In this document: piece after piece, positions 38,942 to 50,875 of the stretch
How positions within the stretch are numbered: the first letter of the stretch is position 1
How the letters are laid out: the number at the start of each line of letters is the position of its first letter
Notes under the pieces: model-generated
Seen by the model: the letters and a program-made list of their open reading frames with translations, nothing else
Databases searched by the model: none
What the model was told of the DNA's origin: nothing
Source of the DNA: Staphylococcus borealis
GTDB lineage: Bacteria > Bacillota > Bacilli > Staphylococcales > Staphylococcaceae
Assembly: GCF_001224225.1 (NCBI RefSeq)
Contig: NZ_CUEE01000010.1
Location: 1 to 64,000, forward strand
Direction: 5' to 3'
Length of the DNA: 64,000 bases
Program-made: the position numbers and the translations under genes

Positions 38942-38994
38942 GTTTAAATTTTTCTTTTAACATTCTTTAGAATTATTTTTAAAATTGATAATTG

Positions 38995-40260
38995 TTATTT
39001 AGTATCGTTAATAATCAATTGTCGTAATGATTGGCGTTTAATAACTTCACGTGCTTTACCATCTTTTAAGAAAAACACAGGTGGTTTCTGCATTTGATTG
39101 TAATTAGAAGCCATTGAGTAATGATATGCTCCTGTAGAAAGAATCGCTAGGTAATCACCACGTTGAACAGAAGAAGGGAGTTTCGCATTGCGAATAATAA
39201 TATCGCCTGATTCACATAATTTACCAGCAATCGTTACCGTATCATCAGCTTCTTCATGACGATTCACTAATAACGCTTGATATTTCGCATCGTATAAAGC
39301 TGTTCTAATATGATCACTCATACCGCCATCAATCGATACATATTTATTCACATTAGGAATTTCTTTAATTGTGCCAACTTCATATAATGTTATACCAGCT
39401 TCACCAACGATTGAACGACCAGGTTCAATACCTATTTCTGGCACTTCATAATTCAATTTATCAGTTTCCGCTTTAATTGCGTTAGTTATTTCTGAGATGC
39501 CTTCCTCAATAGGGAAGCTAACATCACCTTCAATATATTTAATACCAAAACCTCCACCGATATTAAGCAGCTCAATTTTAATATCATTGTCAGATAACCA
39601 ATTTAGTACTATTTTAGCAGTTTCAATCATTGCTTCAGTACCCTCGATTTGAGAACCGATATGGAAGTGAACGCCTTTTAAATGTAGACGTTTTGAATCA
39701 CGCACTTTATTAACCGCTTCGATAGCCAAACCATGACGAATAGATAAACCGAATTTACTATCTTCTTGTCCTGTTTGAATAAACTCATGTGTATGCGCTT
39801 CAACACCTGGATTAACACGTATAACTACATCCACCGAATCACTTGCGTATTTATCGATTAATTCAATTTCTTCAAGAGAATCGATGACGAAGTAACCAAC
39901 GCCATTTTCTAGAGCATATCGAATCTCATGTTTTGTTTTATTGTTACCATGGAAGTGAATTTTATTAGGATCAAATTTCGCCTCTAATGCAGTATATAAT
40001 TCACCCTCAGATACTACATCTAATTGTAAATCCTCTTCTTGTACTAATTTAACCATTTGTATACAAGTGAAAGCTTTAGATGCATAAGAAATATTATATT
40101 TCAAACCGCTTTCTTGAAAAGCTTTATGGTATCTACGCATTTGATTGCGGATTTCATCTTCATCATAAACAATAGTAGGGGTACCAAAGCTTTGAGCAAG
40201 CGTCTTTAAACTTGTGCCTGCCATTGTTAATTCACCATAATCATTATATTTTACTGCCAT
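38995..40260 (-). CDS. lysA: Diaminopimelate decarboxylase
   Basis: 421 residues. PLP-dependent fold III enzyme: SYASKAFTCIQM (PLP Lys), HFHIGSQI, LNIGGGFGIKY, EPGRSIVGEAG, GKLCESGDII and STGAYHYSMASNYNQ. Makes lysine from meso-diaminopimelate. Last gene of the lysC operon, one base after alr2. Confidence 0.97.
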   Translation of the reverse strand: MAVKYNDYGELTMAGTSLKTLAQSFGTPTIVYDEDEIRNQMRRYHKAFQESGLKYNISYASKAFTCIQMVKLVQEEDLQLDVVSEGELYTALEAKFDPNKIHFHGNNKTKHEIRYALENGVGYFVIDSLEEIELIDKYASDSVDVVIRVNPGVEAHTHEFIQTGQEDSKFGLSIRHGLAIEAVNKVRDSKRLHLKGVHFHIGSQIEGTEAMIETAKIVLNWLSDNDIKIELLNIGGGFGIKYIEGDVSFPIEEGISEITNAIKAETDKLNYEVPEIGIEPGRSIVGEAGITLYEVGTIKEIPNVNKYVSIDGGMSDHIRTALYDAKYQALLVNRHEEADDTVTIAGKLCESGDIIIRNAKLPSSVQRGDYLAILSTGAYHYSMASNYNQMQKPPVFFLKDGKAREVIKRQSLRQLIINDTK

Positions 40261-40261
40261 T

Positions 40262-41338
40262 TTATCTATACTCCTTTATGAGAGAATCATGATTCATCGC
40301 ACTAAGTTGTTCTGAGTTAGCGCCTACACCTTTGAATGTATATTCATCAATGCGTATATCGTTATTATATAATATCACTTCATCTTGTGCATCGACTTCA
40401 TCATCAACTTCCACAAACATATGACTCATCATTAATGCGCGAATAGGGTAACGCTTACCATTAATTAATGCGTCATGTTTAGCTCTCGATTTAAGGATAC
40501 CATCACCATAACCGATGTCTACAACTGCTAATCGTGTGTGATCACGAGTCGCTTCGAATGCGAAACTATACCCACAATAATCACCAACATTGACTTCACG
40601 CACTTGAATCACATTACCTTTAACAGTCAGTGATTGCTTAATAATCTGTGTGTCTAATCGACTATAAGGACGAGAACCATATAACGCGATGCCTACACGT
40701 GCATGGGTATGTTGCGGTAATAGTATTTGACCTTCACGATAATAGCTTGCACTATTTTGCGCATGAATGAAATCAAACTGATAACCCTCTTTTAACAATG
40801 CATTCACCACATTTATCCAAGCCTCTCGCTCTACACCATACTCTGGAACATCAAATTCATCCGCATAACCAAAGTGGGTCCATACGCCACTAATAATCAT
40901 TTTATCTTCGTTTGTATTCGCTAGATGGTCTTCAATAACTTCTTTAATTTCTTCTAATGTTTTGAATCCAGAACGATGAAGTAAATTCTCATATTCGAGA
41001 TGCACTTTGATACCACTTAAATCATTCTTATATTTATAATAGTACGCTAATGACGGTAAGGTCATTTGAATTTGATATTTTCTTACTTTTTCAAAATCAT
41101 AAACTGCGTTCATCAAGAATATCGTGGCATTAGGTGCTAATTCGCGTACTTTAATGGCTTCTTTCAAAGAAGTAGTGCTAAATGTATGGATTCCTGCTTT
41201 CAAAAAAGAGGTAACAGCAAACGCCAAACCATAATGATAAGCGTTGTTCTTCACTACAGCCATTATTGAATTATCATTTTTAACTTGAATAGCATTTTGT
41301 AAAAACGCTTCTTTATCGACGGACCATATTGCTGTCAA
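40262..41338 (-). CDS. alr2: Alanine racemase-like protein of the lysine operon
   Basis: 358 residues, fold III PLP enzyme with PLP Lys in [20 protein letters not shown] and [13 protein letters not shown], and the catalytic Tyr segment near [10 protein letters not shown]. Second alanine racemase paralogue in staphylococci, usually called alr2. Whether it racemises alanine or a diaminopimelate-pathway compound is not certain. Starts with TTG at 41338 (gaggag upstream). No ATG fits. Confidence 0.92.
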   Translation of the reverse strand: MTAIWSVDKEAFLQNAIQVKNDNSIMAVVKNNAYHYGLAFAVTSFLKAGIHTFSTTSLKEAIKVRELAPNATIFLMNAVYDFEKVRKYQIQMTLPSLAYYYKYKNDLSGIKVHLEYENLLHRSGFKTLEEIKEVIEDHLANTNEDKMIISGVWTHFGYADEFDVPEYGVEREAWINVVNALLKEGYQFDFIHAQNSASYYREGQILLPQHTHARVGIALYGSRPYSRLDTQIIKQSLTVKGNVIQVREVNVGDYCGYSFAFEATRDHTRLAVVDIGYGDGILKSRAKHDALINGKRYPIRALMMSHMFVEVDDEVDAQDEVILYNNDIRIDEYTFKGVGANSEQLSAMNHDSLIKEYR

Positions 41339-41344
41339 TGTGAA

Positions 41345-42496
41345 TTACTCCTCTCCATAATGCATTAACAATTGTTCATAATAATTTGCCACATCAATTA
41401 ATACTTTTTCATCAAAATTTAAATGAGAGGTATGAAGGCCAGTTACAAAATCTTTGTCTTCGTTACGTGTACCTACGAATGCAAAGTAAGCAGGCGCAAG
41501 TTGTTGGCCATAGAAACTAAAGTCTTCACCAAATAAGAAAGGTAGGGGCTTATCTATTACTTCTAGATTCGCAGCATTAATTGCTTGTTCTACACTTGCA
41601 CGTAGTTTAGGACTGTTCATCGTAGGAGGATAGCCTTCTTCAAATTTCACTTCACATTCTACGTTAAATAATAAACTTACACTTTCAGCAATTTTATGCA
41701 TTTGAGTTTTAACTACATTCAAATCATTAGGGTCATACGTTCTAATTGTACCTTCTAAATATCCGTGGCTAGCTACTGTATTTATTGCCTCACCAGCTTC
41801 AAAATGTCCCATATGAACAATGTTTCGTTTCAATCCGTTAAGATGATACTGCTGTATCTGACCAACTTGATTTAGAACATGTAATAGCGCTTCGCCACAA
41901 GAATGACCTTGTTCTTTATCTGCAACATGACTTGATAGCCCTTTTAAGAAGAAACGATACTCAGTTGCACTGGCTGTAATTTCTTCATCGCGGATTACAA
42001 CTTGTCCTTCATCTGCAAATGGATTAACATGAATGCCAAAAACGGCTTCTATTGGATAATTATTAAACGCGCCTGCTTTAATTAAGCGATTCGCACCGCC
42101 ACCAGTTTCTTCAGCAGGTTGGAATATAAATACAACATTATGCGGTAGTGTCCCTTTATCAAACATCTCTTTACAACGTTTAACAAATAACATTAATGCC
42201 GTTGTATGACCGTCATGGCCGCACGCATGCATCACGTTGTCTGTTTGACTACGATAGTCAACATCATTTTCTTCAAAAATAGGTAACGCATCAATATCTG
42301 CACGAAATGCAACGGTATGATCACTATTACCTTTTAAATAAGCAATTGCACCTGTTTCAAGCGGTCTCTCATAAGAAACCCCTAAGTCATCTAAAAAATG
42401 TGTAATGTATTCTGTTGTCTCAAACTCATGTAGACTTAATTCTGGATGTTGATGTAAATGTCTTCTATGTTTCGTTACAAACTCTAATTCGCTCAT
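41345..42496 (-). CDS. dapL: N-acetyldiaminopimelate deacetylase (M20 family)
   Basis: 383 residues from ATG 42496. A second ATG at 42499 just before is equally possible. M20 metallopeptidase: [41 protein letters not shown] and GEDFSFY with metal ligands Cys/His/Glu. Removes the acetyl group from N-acetyl-LL-diaminopimelate. The operon position after dapD supports this rather than a general hippurate hydrolase (often named hipO). Confidence 0.9.
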   Translation of the reverse strand: MSELEFVTKHRRHLHQHPELSLHEFETTEYITHFLDDLGVSYERPLETGAIAYLKGNSDHTVAFRADIDALPIFEENDVDYRSQTDNVMHACGHDGHTTALMLFVKRCKEMFDKGTLPHNVVFIFQPAEETGGGANRLIKAGAFNNYPIEAVFGIHVNPFADEGQVVIRDEEITASATEYRFFLKGLSSHVADKEQGHSCGEALLHVLNQVGQIQQYHLNGLKRNIVHMGHFEAGEAINTVASHGYLEGTIRTYDPNDLNVVKTQMHKIAESVSLLFNVECEVKFEEGYPPTMNSPKLRASVEQAINAANLEVIDKPLPFLFGEDFSFYGQQLAPAYFAFVGTRNEDKDFVTGLHTSHLNFDEKVLIDVANYYEQLLMHYGEE

Positions 42497-42649
42497 CATA
42501 TCATTCCTTTGTTTACTATATTCGTCTTATCATTATTGTAACTTATTTCATCTTTTTATGTATGGTGTGATTGTAATTTAAAATATGATTAAAGTGTGAG
42601 AATAGAGAAAGAATAACGCGTCATACTTGCGCGTCATCACTCTCGAGAA

Positions 42650-42750
42650 TAACTAAAACTGAGAAGAGCTTATGTTAAGCGCCTTCTCAGTTCAGTCAGC
42701 TATTACAATCATGCATTATAGCCATAAAATAATAAATTGTGTCACAGACA
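42650..42750 (-). repeat. Interspersed intergenic repeat, reversed copy inside the lysine operon
   Basis: actgagaagagctt atgtt aagcgccttctcagtt is the same hairpin as in the 17.7- and 25.2-kb copies. cagtcagctattacaa and gtgtcacag follow, reading on the minus strand. It sits in the 270-base gap between dapD and dapL, so it is transcribed within the operon. Confidence 0.8.
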
Positions 42751-42770
42751 CTTATCAAATACACATCGTA

Positions 42771-43490
42771 TTAGTCATTCAATTTTCTTAATGCTGAAAC
42801 GATTTCACGTTTAGAATCTTCAACTTCAGAAGTTTGTTTAATGACCTTGGCTGGTGTACCAGCAACAACTGCACCAGCTGGAACGTCTTGAGTGACAATA
42901 GCACCAGCAGCAACAATTGCACCTTCACCAACATGAACGCCTTCTAAGATAACCGCATTCGCACCGATTAACACATTATCATCAATGATTACTGGAGAGG
43001 CGCTAGGGGGTTCAATAACACCTGCTAACACAGCACCAGCACCTACATGTACATTTTTACCAGTTGTAGCACGACCACCGAGTGTTGCATTCATATCAAT
43101 CATAGTGCCTTCGCCAACAACTGCACCAATATTTATCGTTGCACCCATCATTACAACAGCGCCATCTTTGATAATTGCTTGTTCTCGAATGAATGCACCT
43201 GGCTCAATACGTGCATTCGTATTCGTTAAATCTTTAAGCGGAATAGCTGAATTTCGTCGATCCATTTCAATTTCTAACTCCGTAATTACAGATTGATTTA
43301 CTTCATAGAATGTCTTCCAATCATCTGCTTCACAAAAAATAACTTTAGAATCGTCAGAACCAAATACTTTAAAAGATTCTGGGAAGGTAACACCATCAAA
43401 ATGTCCATTGGCATATACTTTTAATGGTGTAGATTTTTTAGCATCACTGATATATTGAATAATTTCTTCAGCTGATAAGTGTTGTACCAT
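42771..43490 (-). CDS. dapD: Tetrahydrodipicolinate N-acetyltransferase
   Basis: 239 residues. N-terminal helical domain, then a left-handed beta-helix of hexapeptide repeats ([60 protein letters not shown]). Acetyl-type DapD (DapH) of the acetylase branch. Followed after 270 bases by the deacetylase. Confidence 0.96.
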   Translation of the reverse strand: MVQHLSAEEIIQYISDAKKSTPLKVYANGHFDGVTFPESFKVFGSDDSKVIFCEADDWKTFYEVNQSVITELEIEMDRRNSAIPLKDLTNTNARIEPGAFIREQAIIKDGAVVMMGATINIGAVVGEGTMIDMNATLGGRATTGKNVHVGAGAVLAGVIEPPSASPVIIDDNVLIGANAVILEGVHVGEGAIVAAGAIVTQDVPAGAVVAGTPAKVIKQTSEVEDSKREIVSALRKLND

Positions 43491-43528
43491 AATTGAACTC
43501 TCCTTAATAATAGATAGAATTTTATATT

Positions 43529-44253
43529 TTATAAATTATCAAACGTGTAATAACCATTAGATTGATTTATTAATTTTTCTGCGGCAGTAATGGCACCGTT
43601 AGCAAAGATATCCTTTGACTGTGCTTTATGCGTAATTGCAATGGTTTCGTCTATTCCAGCAAATAACACGTCATGTTCACCAACTATAGTGCCACCTCGA
43701 ATAGAGTGAATACCAATTTCATCTTTACTGCGTTGTTCAGTGCGCTCATGACGATCATATACAGGTGTACTGTTTTGACGTAAGTCTTTGATGACGTCAT
43801 ATAATTTAACTAATGTGCCACTAGGGGCATCTACTTTTTTATTATGATGTGCTTCAGTCAACTCAATATCAAAATCTTGTAAAAGCGGCACTGCAGCTTC
43901 TAATATTTTAGTTAATGCATGCACACCATAACTCATATTTGCACTAAAGAAGACAGGCATGCTTTGACCTAATTCATTTAACTTTTCAACTATTTTTTCC
44001 TTTTCACCAGTAGTAGCTACCACTAAAGGCAATTGAAATTGCTCATCAAGTAGAGGTAATAATAGATTAGGATTTGAAAAGTCTATGGCCACATCCGCTT
44101 CATTTTGCGCATCAGCAATATGACTGTAATGCGTATATGGCGTTGTTTCATTGTTTTGTGGCTCTATAACACCTATAATTTCATGACCTTTGTCTTCTGC
44201 CAAACGTGCCACTCTCTGATTCATTGCGCCATAACCTATAAGTAATATTTTCA

Positions 44254-44254
<1 letters not shown>
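43529..44254 (-). CDS. dapB: 4-hydroxy-tetrahydrodipicolinate reductase
   Basis: 241 residues. NAD(P) loop [13 protein letters not shown] (shorter than the E. coli type), VVATTGE, the catalytic stretch [18 protein letters not shown] and [11 protein letters not shown]. Its ATG overlaps the dapA stop by one base (TAATG). Confidence 0.96.
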
Positions 44255-46129
<1,875 letters not shown>

Positions 46130-46192
46130 AATTTATCACTCCAATAATATTTGTTTGAATTTTCCTAAAATTTAATTTAAATGTTATATGAA

Positions 46193-47395
46193 TTATATAT
46201 CAAATGCCTCGTATAATCGCTCTACGGCTTTTTCGCCATTTTCAGCGTCAATGACATATGAAATACTGATTTCTGAAGTTGTTGTTTGATAAAAAGGGAT
46301 GTTGGCGTTAATTAGTGTAATAAACGCTCTGGATGCTACGCCTGACATATCTCTCATGCCTGAACCAATTAATGAAATTTTGACATAGGCTTCATTAATT
46401 TTATAATCTAAAGCTTCAAATTGAGCGGAAAGCGCACTTAAAATATGTGAAATTTGATGCACATCACTATCTTTAATCGTAAACGATAATTGTAGCCCTT
46501 CGATGTTAACGATTTGCGATATCATATCTACATTAACTGAGCCATCTTCTAACGCTGTAAACAATTGCGTTAACAAACGATTGTCAGGTAGGGGGTAGCT
46601 TATCGTTACATGCATCATATGTTTATCTAAAGCGACGCCCGTGACTGCTTTCTTTTCTAGAATTTCTGTTCTTGGCATAATCCACGTTCCTTTCACATTT
46701 GATAGTGTTCTTCCCAAATACAGTGGTATATCGTAATTCTTAGCAAGCTCAACACTACGGGTTTCAAGTACACCTGCACCAAGTGCACTCATTTCCATCA
46801 TTTCTTCGTAAGATACATAATCTAAGCGCTTTGCTCGACTAAGAACTCTTGGATCGGTTGCATAGACACCATCAACATCTGTATATATTTCACAAGGTAT
46901 TTGATTACTTGCTGCTAAGGCAACTGCCGTTGTATCAGAACCACCGCGACCTAAAGTTGTAAGTTCTAACTCATCATTGATACCTTGAAAGCCTGCTACG
47001 ACTAAAATGTCGTTATCTTGAAAAGCTTGATCAAAGGTTTTCGAATCAATTTCTGCAATTCTGCTTTTCAAATGATGACCAACCGTTTTAATACCTGCTT
47101 GATAACCAGTCATGGCTCTAGCAGTCACGCCGATATCATTTAACACCATTGATAAATAGGATACCGTTTGTTGTTCACCAGTAGTAAGTAACAGTGCAAG
47201 TTCTTCATCTTTAGGTGTCGCAGTCAAATGGAAGACATTATCCATTATTTGATCTGTTGTTTTCCCCATGGCACTGACTACTACAATTAATTGTTCACCT
47301 TCGTCTACTCGACGTTTCAGCATTTTAGCTATATTTTTTATTTTTGTAAAATCAGCAACGGATGAACCGCCAAATTTCAAAACACTTCGTTTCAA
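46193..47395 (-). CDS. lysC: Aspartokinase, lysine-pathway type
   Basis: 400 residues. N-terminal kinase domain with KFGGSSVADFTKI, TTGEQQTV and GRGGSDTTAVALA. Two ACT domains follow (from about 260). Starts at TTG 47395, with taggagg 7 bases before. No ATG is available. First gene of the operon, under the lysine riboswitch, so lysine should switch it off both by RNA and perhaps by ACT binding. Confidence 0.95.
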   Translation of the reverse strand: MKRSVLKFGGSSVADFTKIKNIAKMLKRRVDEGEQLIVVVSAMGKTTDQIMDNVFHLTATPKDEELALLLTTGEQQTVSYLSMVLNDIGVTARAMTGYQAGIKTVGHHLKSRIAEIDSKTFDQAFQDNDILVVAGFQGINDELELTTLGRGGSDTTAVALAASNQIPCEIYTDVDGVYATDPRVLSRAKRLDYVSYEEMMEMSALGAGVLETRSVELAKNYDIPLYLGRTLSNVKGTWIMPRTEILEKKAVTGVALDKHMMHVTISYPLPDNRLLTQLFTALEDGSVNVDMISQIVNIEGLQLSFTIKDSDVHQISHILSALSAQFEALDYKINEAYVKISLIGSGMRDMSGVASRAFITLINANIPFYQTTTSEISISYVIDAENGEKAVERLYEAFDI

Positions 47396-47432
47396 TACGA
47401 TACCTCCTACAGATTAGGGGAGGCACACGTTA

Positions 47433-47470
47433 TAAAAAAAGAGCAAGTTCGGAATGCTCGAACTTGCTCA
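47433..47470 (-). terminator. Lysine-riboswitch terminator before lysC
   Basis: On the minus strand, gagcaagttc (47469-47460) pairs with gaacttgctc (47450-47441), followed by ttttttt (47440-47434). It is the expression platform of the L box. Confidence 0.93.
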
Positions 47471-47474
47471 TAAT

Positions 47475-47660
47475 TTATATACAAGTGATGCACTCCATTA
47501 TTTTTAAATAATGACAAACTCTCAGCTCTTAACCACAAAGTCCAACAAATCATACCTGCGATTATGATTCATTTCGGCATCGCACCCTTTCTATATTAGC
47601 TGTTGCAGACAGTGTATCTAATATATACTAATGATTGATGCGCCTCATCAATTTCTTATT
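47475..47660 (-). promoter_or_regulatory. Lysine riboswitch (L box)
   Basis: Minus-strand leader with the L-box landmarks in order: ttgatgaggcgcatcaatca, agtatatattaga, cagctaatatagaaagggtgcgatgccgaaatga, atttgttggactttg and gagtgcatcac. The P1 halves are gatgaggcgc and gtgcatcac. A terminator and the lysine operon follow, so lysine binding ends transcription early. Confidence 0.93.
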
Positions 47661-47819
47661 CAATTGCTATGTTTTATATTATACATATGGCAATTGTGTC
47701 TGTAAACCGATAATTGTGATTTTTTGAAATAGACTGAAAAATTAAAGGCTATTTTTCATCATGAAGGTAAATATGAATTAAAAGTGTAAAAATTTCAGTG
47801 TTGAGACCTTTGATCAGTA

Positions 47820-47915
47820 TAAAAAATTAAGATTGAGACACAAAGTAATCCTATTCTAGAACTTAATCGACGTGTTCTAAACGATATACTTTAATCTCAA
47901 CCTTATTTTAAATTA
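47820..47915 (-). terminator. Long imperfect inverted repeat after the ABC-F gene
   Basis: taagattgagaca...tctcaacctta brackets an inner pair tagaact/gttcta. It is placed directly after the stop of the ABC-F gene (minus strand) and likely terminates it. The gagacacaaag end is like the short repeat ends elsewhere in the window. Confidence 0.6.
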
Positions 47916-47920
47916 TAAAT

Positions 47921-49525
47921 TTATTTTTGTAATACACCAATTTCTTGTAAATATTCTTCATAAGGGACTTCTTTAGATAAACCGCCTGGTTGATTTAGAT
48001 CAATGACACGGTTTGCAATCGTATTGATGAATTCAAAGTCATATGACGTAAAGATGATTGAACCTTTAAATGAAGCAAGGCCATCATTTACTGCTGTAAT
48101 ACTTTCTAAATCAAGATGGTTCGTAGGTTCATCCAATAGTAAAACGTTCGCACTTGAAAGCATCATTTTACTTAACATACAGCGAACTTTTTCGCCACCA
48201 GAAAGTACACTCGCTTTCTTTTTAACTTCCTCACCACTAAATAACATACGTCCTAAGAATCCACGTAAGAACGTTTCAGTTTGTTCATCTTCAGGCGCAT
48301 ATTGACGTAACCAATCTACTAAATTCATGTCTACACCTTCAAAGAATTCTGAGTTATCTTTAGGGAAGTAACTTAATGATGTCGTTACACCCCATTTAAA
48401 TGTACCTTCATCTGGCTCCATTTCACCAGCTAAAATTTTCAATAGTGTTGTTTTAGCAATTTCACTATCTCCAATTAATATCGCTTTATCATTTGGATTC
48501 ATAGTGAATGAGATATTATCAAGTACTTTTTCACCATCAATCGTTTTAGATAGACCTTGTACGGTTAATAAATCATTTCCAATTTCACGCTCTGGCGTGA
48601 ACTTAACATATGGATAACGTCTTGAAGAAGGTTGAATATCATCTAATTCAATTTTCTCCAATTGTTTTTTACGACTTGTCGCTTGTTTAGATTTAGAAGC
48701 ATTTGCTGAGAAACGTGCAATAAAGTCTTGTAATTCTTTAATTTTTTCTTCTTTTTTCTTGTTTTGCTCTTGAGCCATTTTTTGAGCTAATTGACTTGAT
48801 TGATACCAGAAATCATAGTTACCTACATATAATTTAATTTTACCGAAATCTAAATCAGCAATATGTGTACACACATTATTTAAAAAGTGACGGTCATGTG
48901 ATACAACAATAACTGTATTATCGAAATTAATTAAGAAATCTTCTAACCAACTAATGGCAGGAATATCTAAACCATTGGTAGGCTCATCGAGTAGAAGTAC
49001 ATCTGGTTCACCAAATAAACTTTGAGCTAATAAAACTTTCACTTTTTGATTATTTTCTAATTCAGACATTTGTTTATCGTGTAATTCAGTAGCGATACCT
49101 AAACCTGAAAGTAGGGAAGCAGCATCCGCTTCTGCGTTCCAACCATTCATTTCAGCGAATTCACCTTCAAGTTCAGCAGCACGGATACCATCTTCATCAC
49201 TGAAATCCGGTTTCATATAAATGGCATCTTTTTCTTTCATTACTTCATACAAACGTTCATGACCTTTGATAACGACGTCTAATACGCGTTCATCTTCATA
49301 AGCGAAGTGATCTTGTTTTAAAACAGCCAAACGTTCATCTTTACCCATTGAAACGTGTCCTGTTTGAGAATCAATTTCTCCAGATAAAATTTTTAAAAAC
49401 GTTGATTTACCAGCACCATTGGCACCAATAAGTCCATAACAATTACCTTCAGTAAATTTAATATTTACATCTTCAAATAGTTTACGATCGCCGAAACGTA
49501 AACTTACATCAGTTACTTGTAGCAT
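47921..49525 (-). CDS. ABC-F family ATPase with one degenerate ATP site
   Basis: 534 residues, two ABC domains without membrane part, typical of ribosome-acting ABC-F proteins (YbiT/YkpA-like). NBD1 has Walker A GANGAGKST, Walker B LLLDEPTNGLD and VVSHDRHF, but its signature is LENNQ instead of LSGGQ. NBD2 has signature LSGGE and LLLDEPTNHLD, but Walker A is GDSEIAKTT (normal GxxGxGKT) and its switch is SYDF instead of SHDH. The composite site formed by NBD1 Walker A and NBD2 signature is intact and the other is broken in all its parts. An Arg/Lys-rich linker (about 240-300) lies between. Staphylococcal orthologues seem to share this, as I recall. Not an antibiotic resistance type that I recognise. 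Confidence 0.9.
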   Translation of the reverse strand: MLQVTDVSLRFGDRKLFEDVNIKFTEGNCYGLIGANGAGKSTFLKILSGEIDSQTGHVSMGKDERLAVLKQDHFAYEDERVLDVVIKGHERLYEVMKEKDAIYMKPDFSDEDGIRAAELEGEFAEMNGWNAEADAASLLSGLGIATELHDKQMSELENNQKVKVLLAQSLFGEPDVLLLDEPTNGLDIPAISWLEDFLINFDNTVIVVSHDRHFLNNVCTHIADLDFGKIKLYVGNYDFWYQSSQLAQKMAQEQNKKKEEKIKELQDFIARFSANASKSKQATSRKKQLEKIELDDIQPSSRRYPYVKFTPEREIGNDLLTVQGLSKTIDGEKVLDNISFTMNPNDKAILIGDSEIAKTTLLKILAGEMEPDEGTFKWGVTTSLSYFPKDNSEFFEGVDMNLVDWLRQYAPEDEQTETFLRGFLGRMLFSGEEVKKKASVLSGGEKVRCMLSKMMLSSANVLLLDEPTNHLDLESITAVNDGLASFKGSIIFTSYDFEFINTIANRVIDLNQPGGLSKEVPYEEYLQEIGVLQK

Positions 49526-49678
49526 GCATTTACTCCTTTATTTATCGTTTATCTAACGCAAAAATTATATCATATTCTGTATAGAGTTTCGACCTAATGT
49601 AAATGTAAACGTGTGAATGCTTGTTTTTACTATGCATGTTATAATGATGTAGAATACAAACCCTTGAAGGAGAATATT

Positions 49679-50578
49679 ATGGCATTAGATAAAGATATCG
49701 TTGGTTCAATTGAATTTTTAGAAGTCATTGGTTTAGAAGGTTCTACATACCTTTTAAAAGGTCCAAATGGTGAACAAGTAAAATTAAATCAATCAGAAAT
49801 CAATGATGAAGATGAATTAGAAACAGGTGAAGAATACAGTTTCTTCATCTATCCAAACCGTTCTGGAGAATTATTTGCAACTCAAAATATGCCGGACATT
49901 ACGAAAGACAAATATGATTTTGCCAAAGTGTTAAAAACAGACCGTGATGGTGCACGTGTAGATGTTGGTTTACCAAGAGAAGTACTTATTCCTTGGGAGG
50001 ATTTACCGAAAGTGAAATCATTATGGCCACAAACTGGAGATTATGTACTCGTTACATTGCGTATCGATAGAGAAAATCAAATGTTTGCGCGCCTAGCTAG
50101 TGAAACAATCGTAGAAAAAATGTTTACGCCAGTTTATGATGACGAAAAACAAAATGAACTTATTAAAGCAAGACCATATCGATTATTAAGAATAGGAAGT
50201 TTCTTGCTATCAAATGATGGCTATAAAATCTTTGTACATGAATCAGAACGTAAAGAAGAGCCACGTTTAGGGGAAGAAGTAGAAGTTCGAATTATTGGTC
50301 ATAACGATAAAGGTGAACTGAATGGTTCATTTTTACCTCTAGCTCATGAACGTCTTGATGATGATGGTCAAGTAATATTTGATTTATTAGTCGAATACGA
50401 AGGTGAATTACCTTTTTGGGATAAATCAAGCCCAGAAGCAATCAAAGAAGTGTTCAACATGAGTAAAGGTTCATTCAAACGTGCCATTGGTCACTTATAC
50501 AAACATAAAATTATCAATATTGAAACAGGAAAAATTTCTTTAACTAAAAAAGGTTGGAGTCGTGTAGAAAAAGATTAA
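49679..50578 (+). CDS. cvfB: Conserved virulence factor B, S1-domain RNA-binding protein
   Basis: 299 residues from ATG 49679 (aaggagaatatt upstream). The frame is open earlier from 49613 but without ribosome site. Three S1/OB-like domains (KDIVGSIEFLEVIGLEG, YDFAKVLKTDRDGARVDVGLP, YRLLRIGSFLLSNDGYKIFVHES) and a C-terminal winged helix (IKEVFNMSKGSFKRAIGHLYKHKII). S. aureus CvfB binds RNA and promotes agr-related virulence and hemolysin. Confidence 0.92.
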   Translation: MALDKDIVGSIEFLEVIGLEGSTYLLKGPNGEQVKLNQSEINDEDELETGEEYSFFIYPNRSGELFATQNMPDITKDKYDFAKVLKTDRDGARVDVGLPREVLIPWEDLPKVKSLWPQTGDYVLVTLRIDRENQMFARLASETIVEKMFTPVYDDEKQNELIKARPYRLLRIGSFLLSNDGYKIFVHESERKEEPRLGEEVEVRIIGHNDKGELNGSFLPLAHERLDDDGQVIFDLLVEYEGELPFWDKSSPEAIKEVFNMSKGSFKRAIGHLYKHKIINIETGKISLTKKGWSRVEKD

Positions 50579-50619
50579 TCATCTCGATTCAAACATTTTC
50601 CTTCTATTTAAATAGTGGT

Positions 50620-50725
50620 TTTAATACGCTATGTCATTTCAAGAAATTTTTCTAACCGCTAGTCATACATGTGGGGCTGGAAGATGAATTCGATAAGAAT
50701 TCTCTCCAGCCCCTTTTTTATTTTC
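50620..50725 (+). repeat. Intergenic repeat relative ending in the cvfB terminator
   Basis: tttctaaccgctagtcatacatgtggggctggaa resembles the tail part of the repeat family (ttctaatcatcc...ggggtgggac) and ends gaattctctccagcccc. Contains the terminator listed separately. Confidence 0.5.
50672..50723 (+). terminator. Rho-independent terminator after cvfB
   Basis: ggggctgga/tccagcccc arms with an inner gaattc/gaattc pair, then tttttt. Confidence 0.9.
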
Positions 50726-50765
50726 ATAGACAATCTTTATGCTTAGTATTAATTTTTCTATAATC

Positions 50766-50782
50766 TTAACAAAAAATTTACA
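50766..50782 (+). promoter_or_regulatory. Possible PhoP box upstream of pstS
   Basis: ttaaca (50766) and tttaca (50777) are 11 bp apart, the spacing of PhoP half-sites (TTAACA-like) in Bacilli. They lie about 95-110 bases before the pstS ATG. A third repeat is not clear. Confidence 0.45.
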
Positions 50783-50875
50783 TTTAAACCATTTTGTATT
50801 AACGAAAGGTATGTAATATAAGGACTGTAAGAAATACATATAACATTTTGGGTTATTTATTAGGAGGATATTTCA

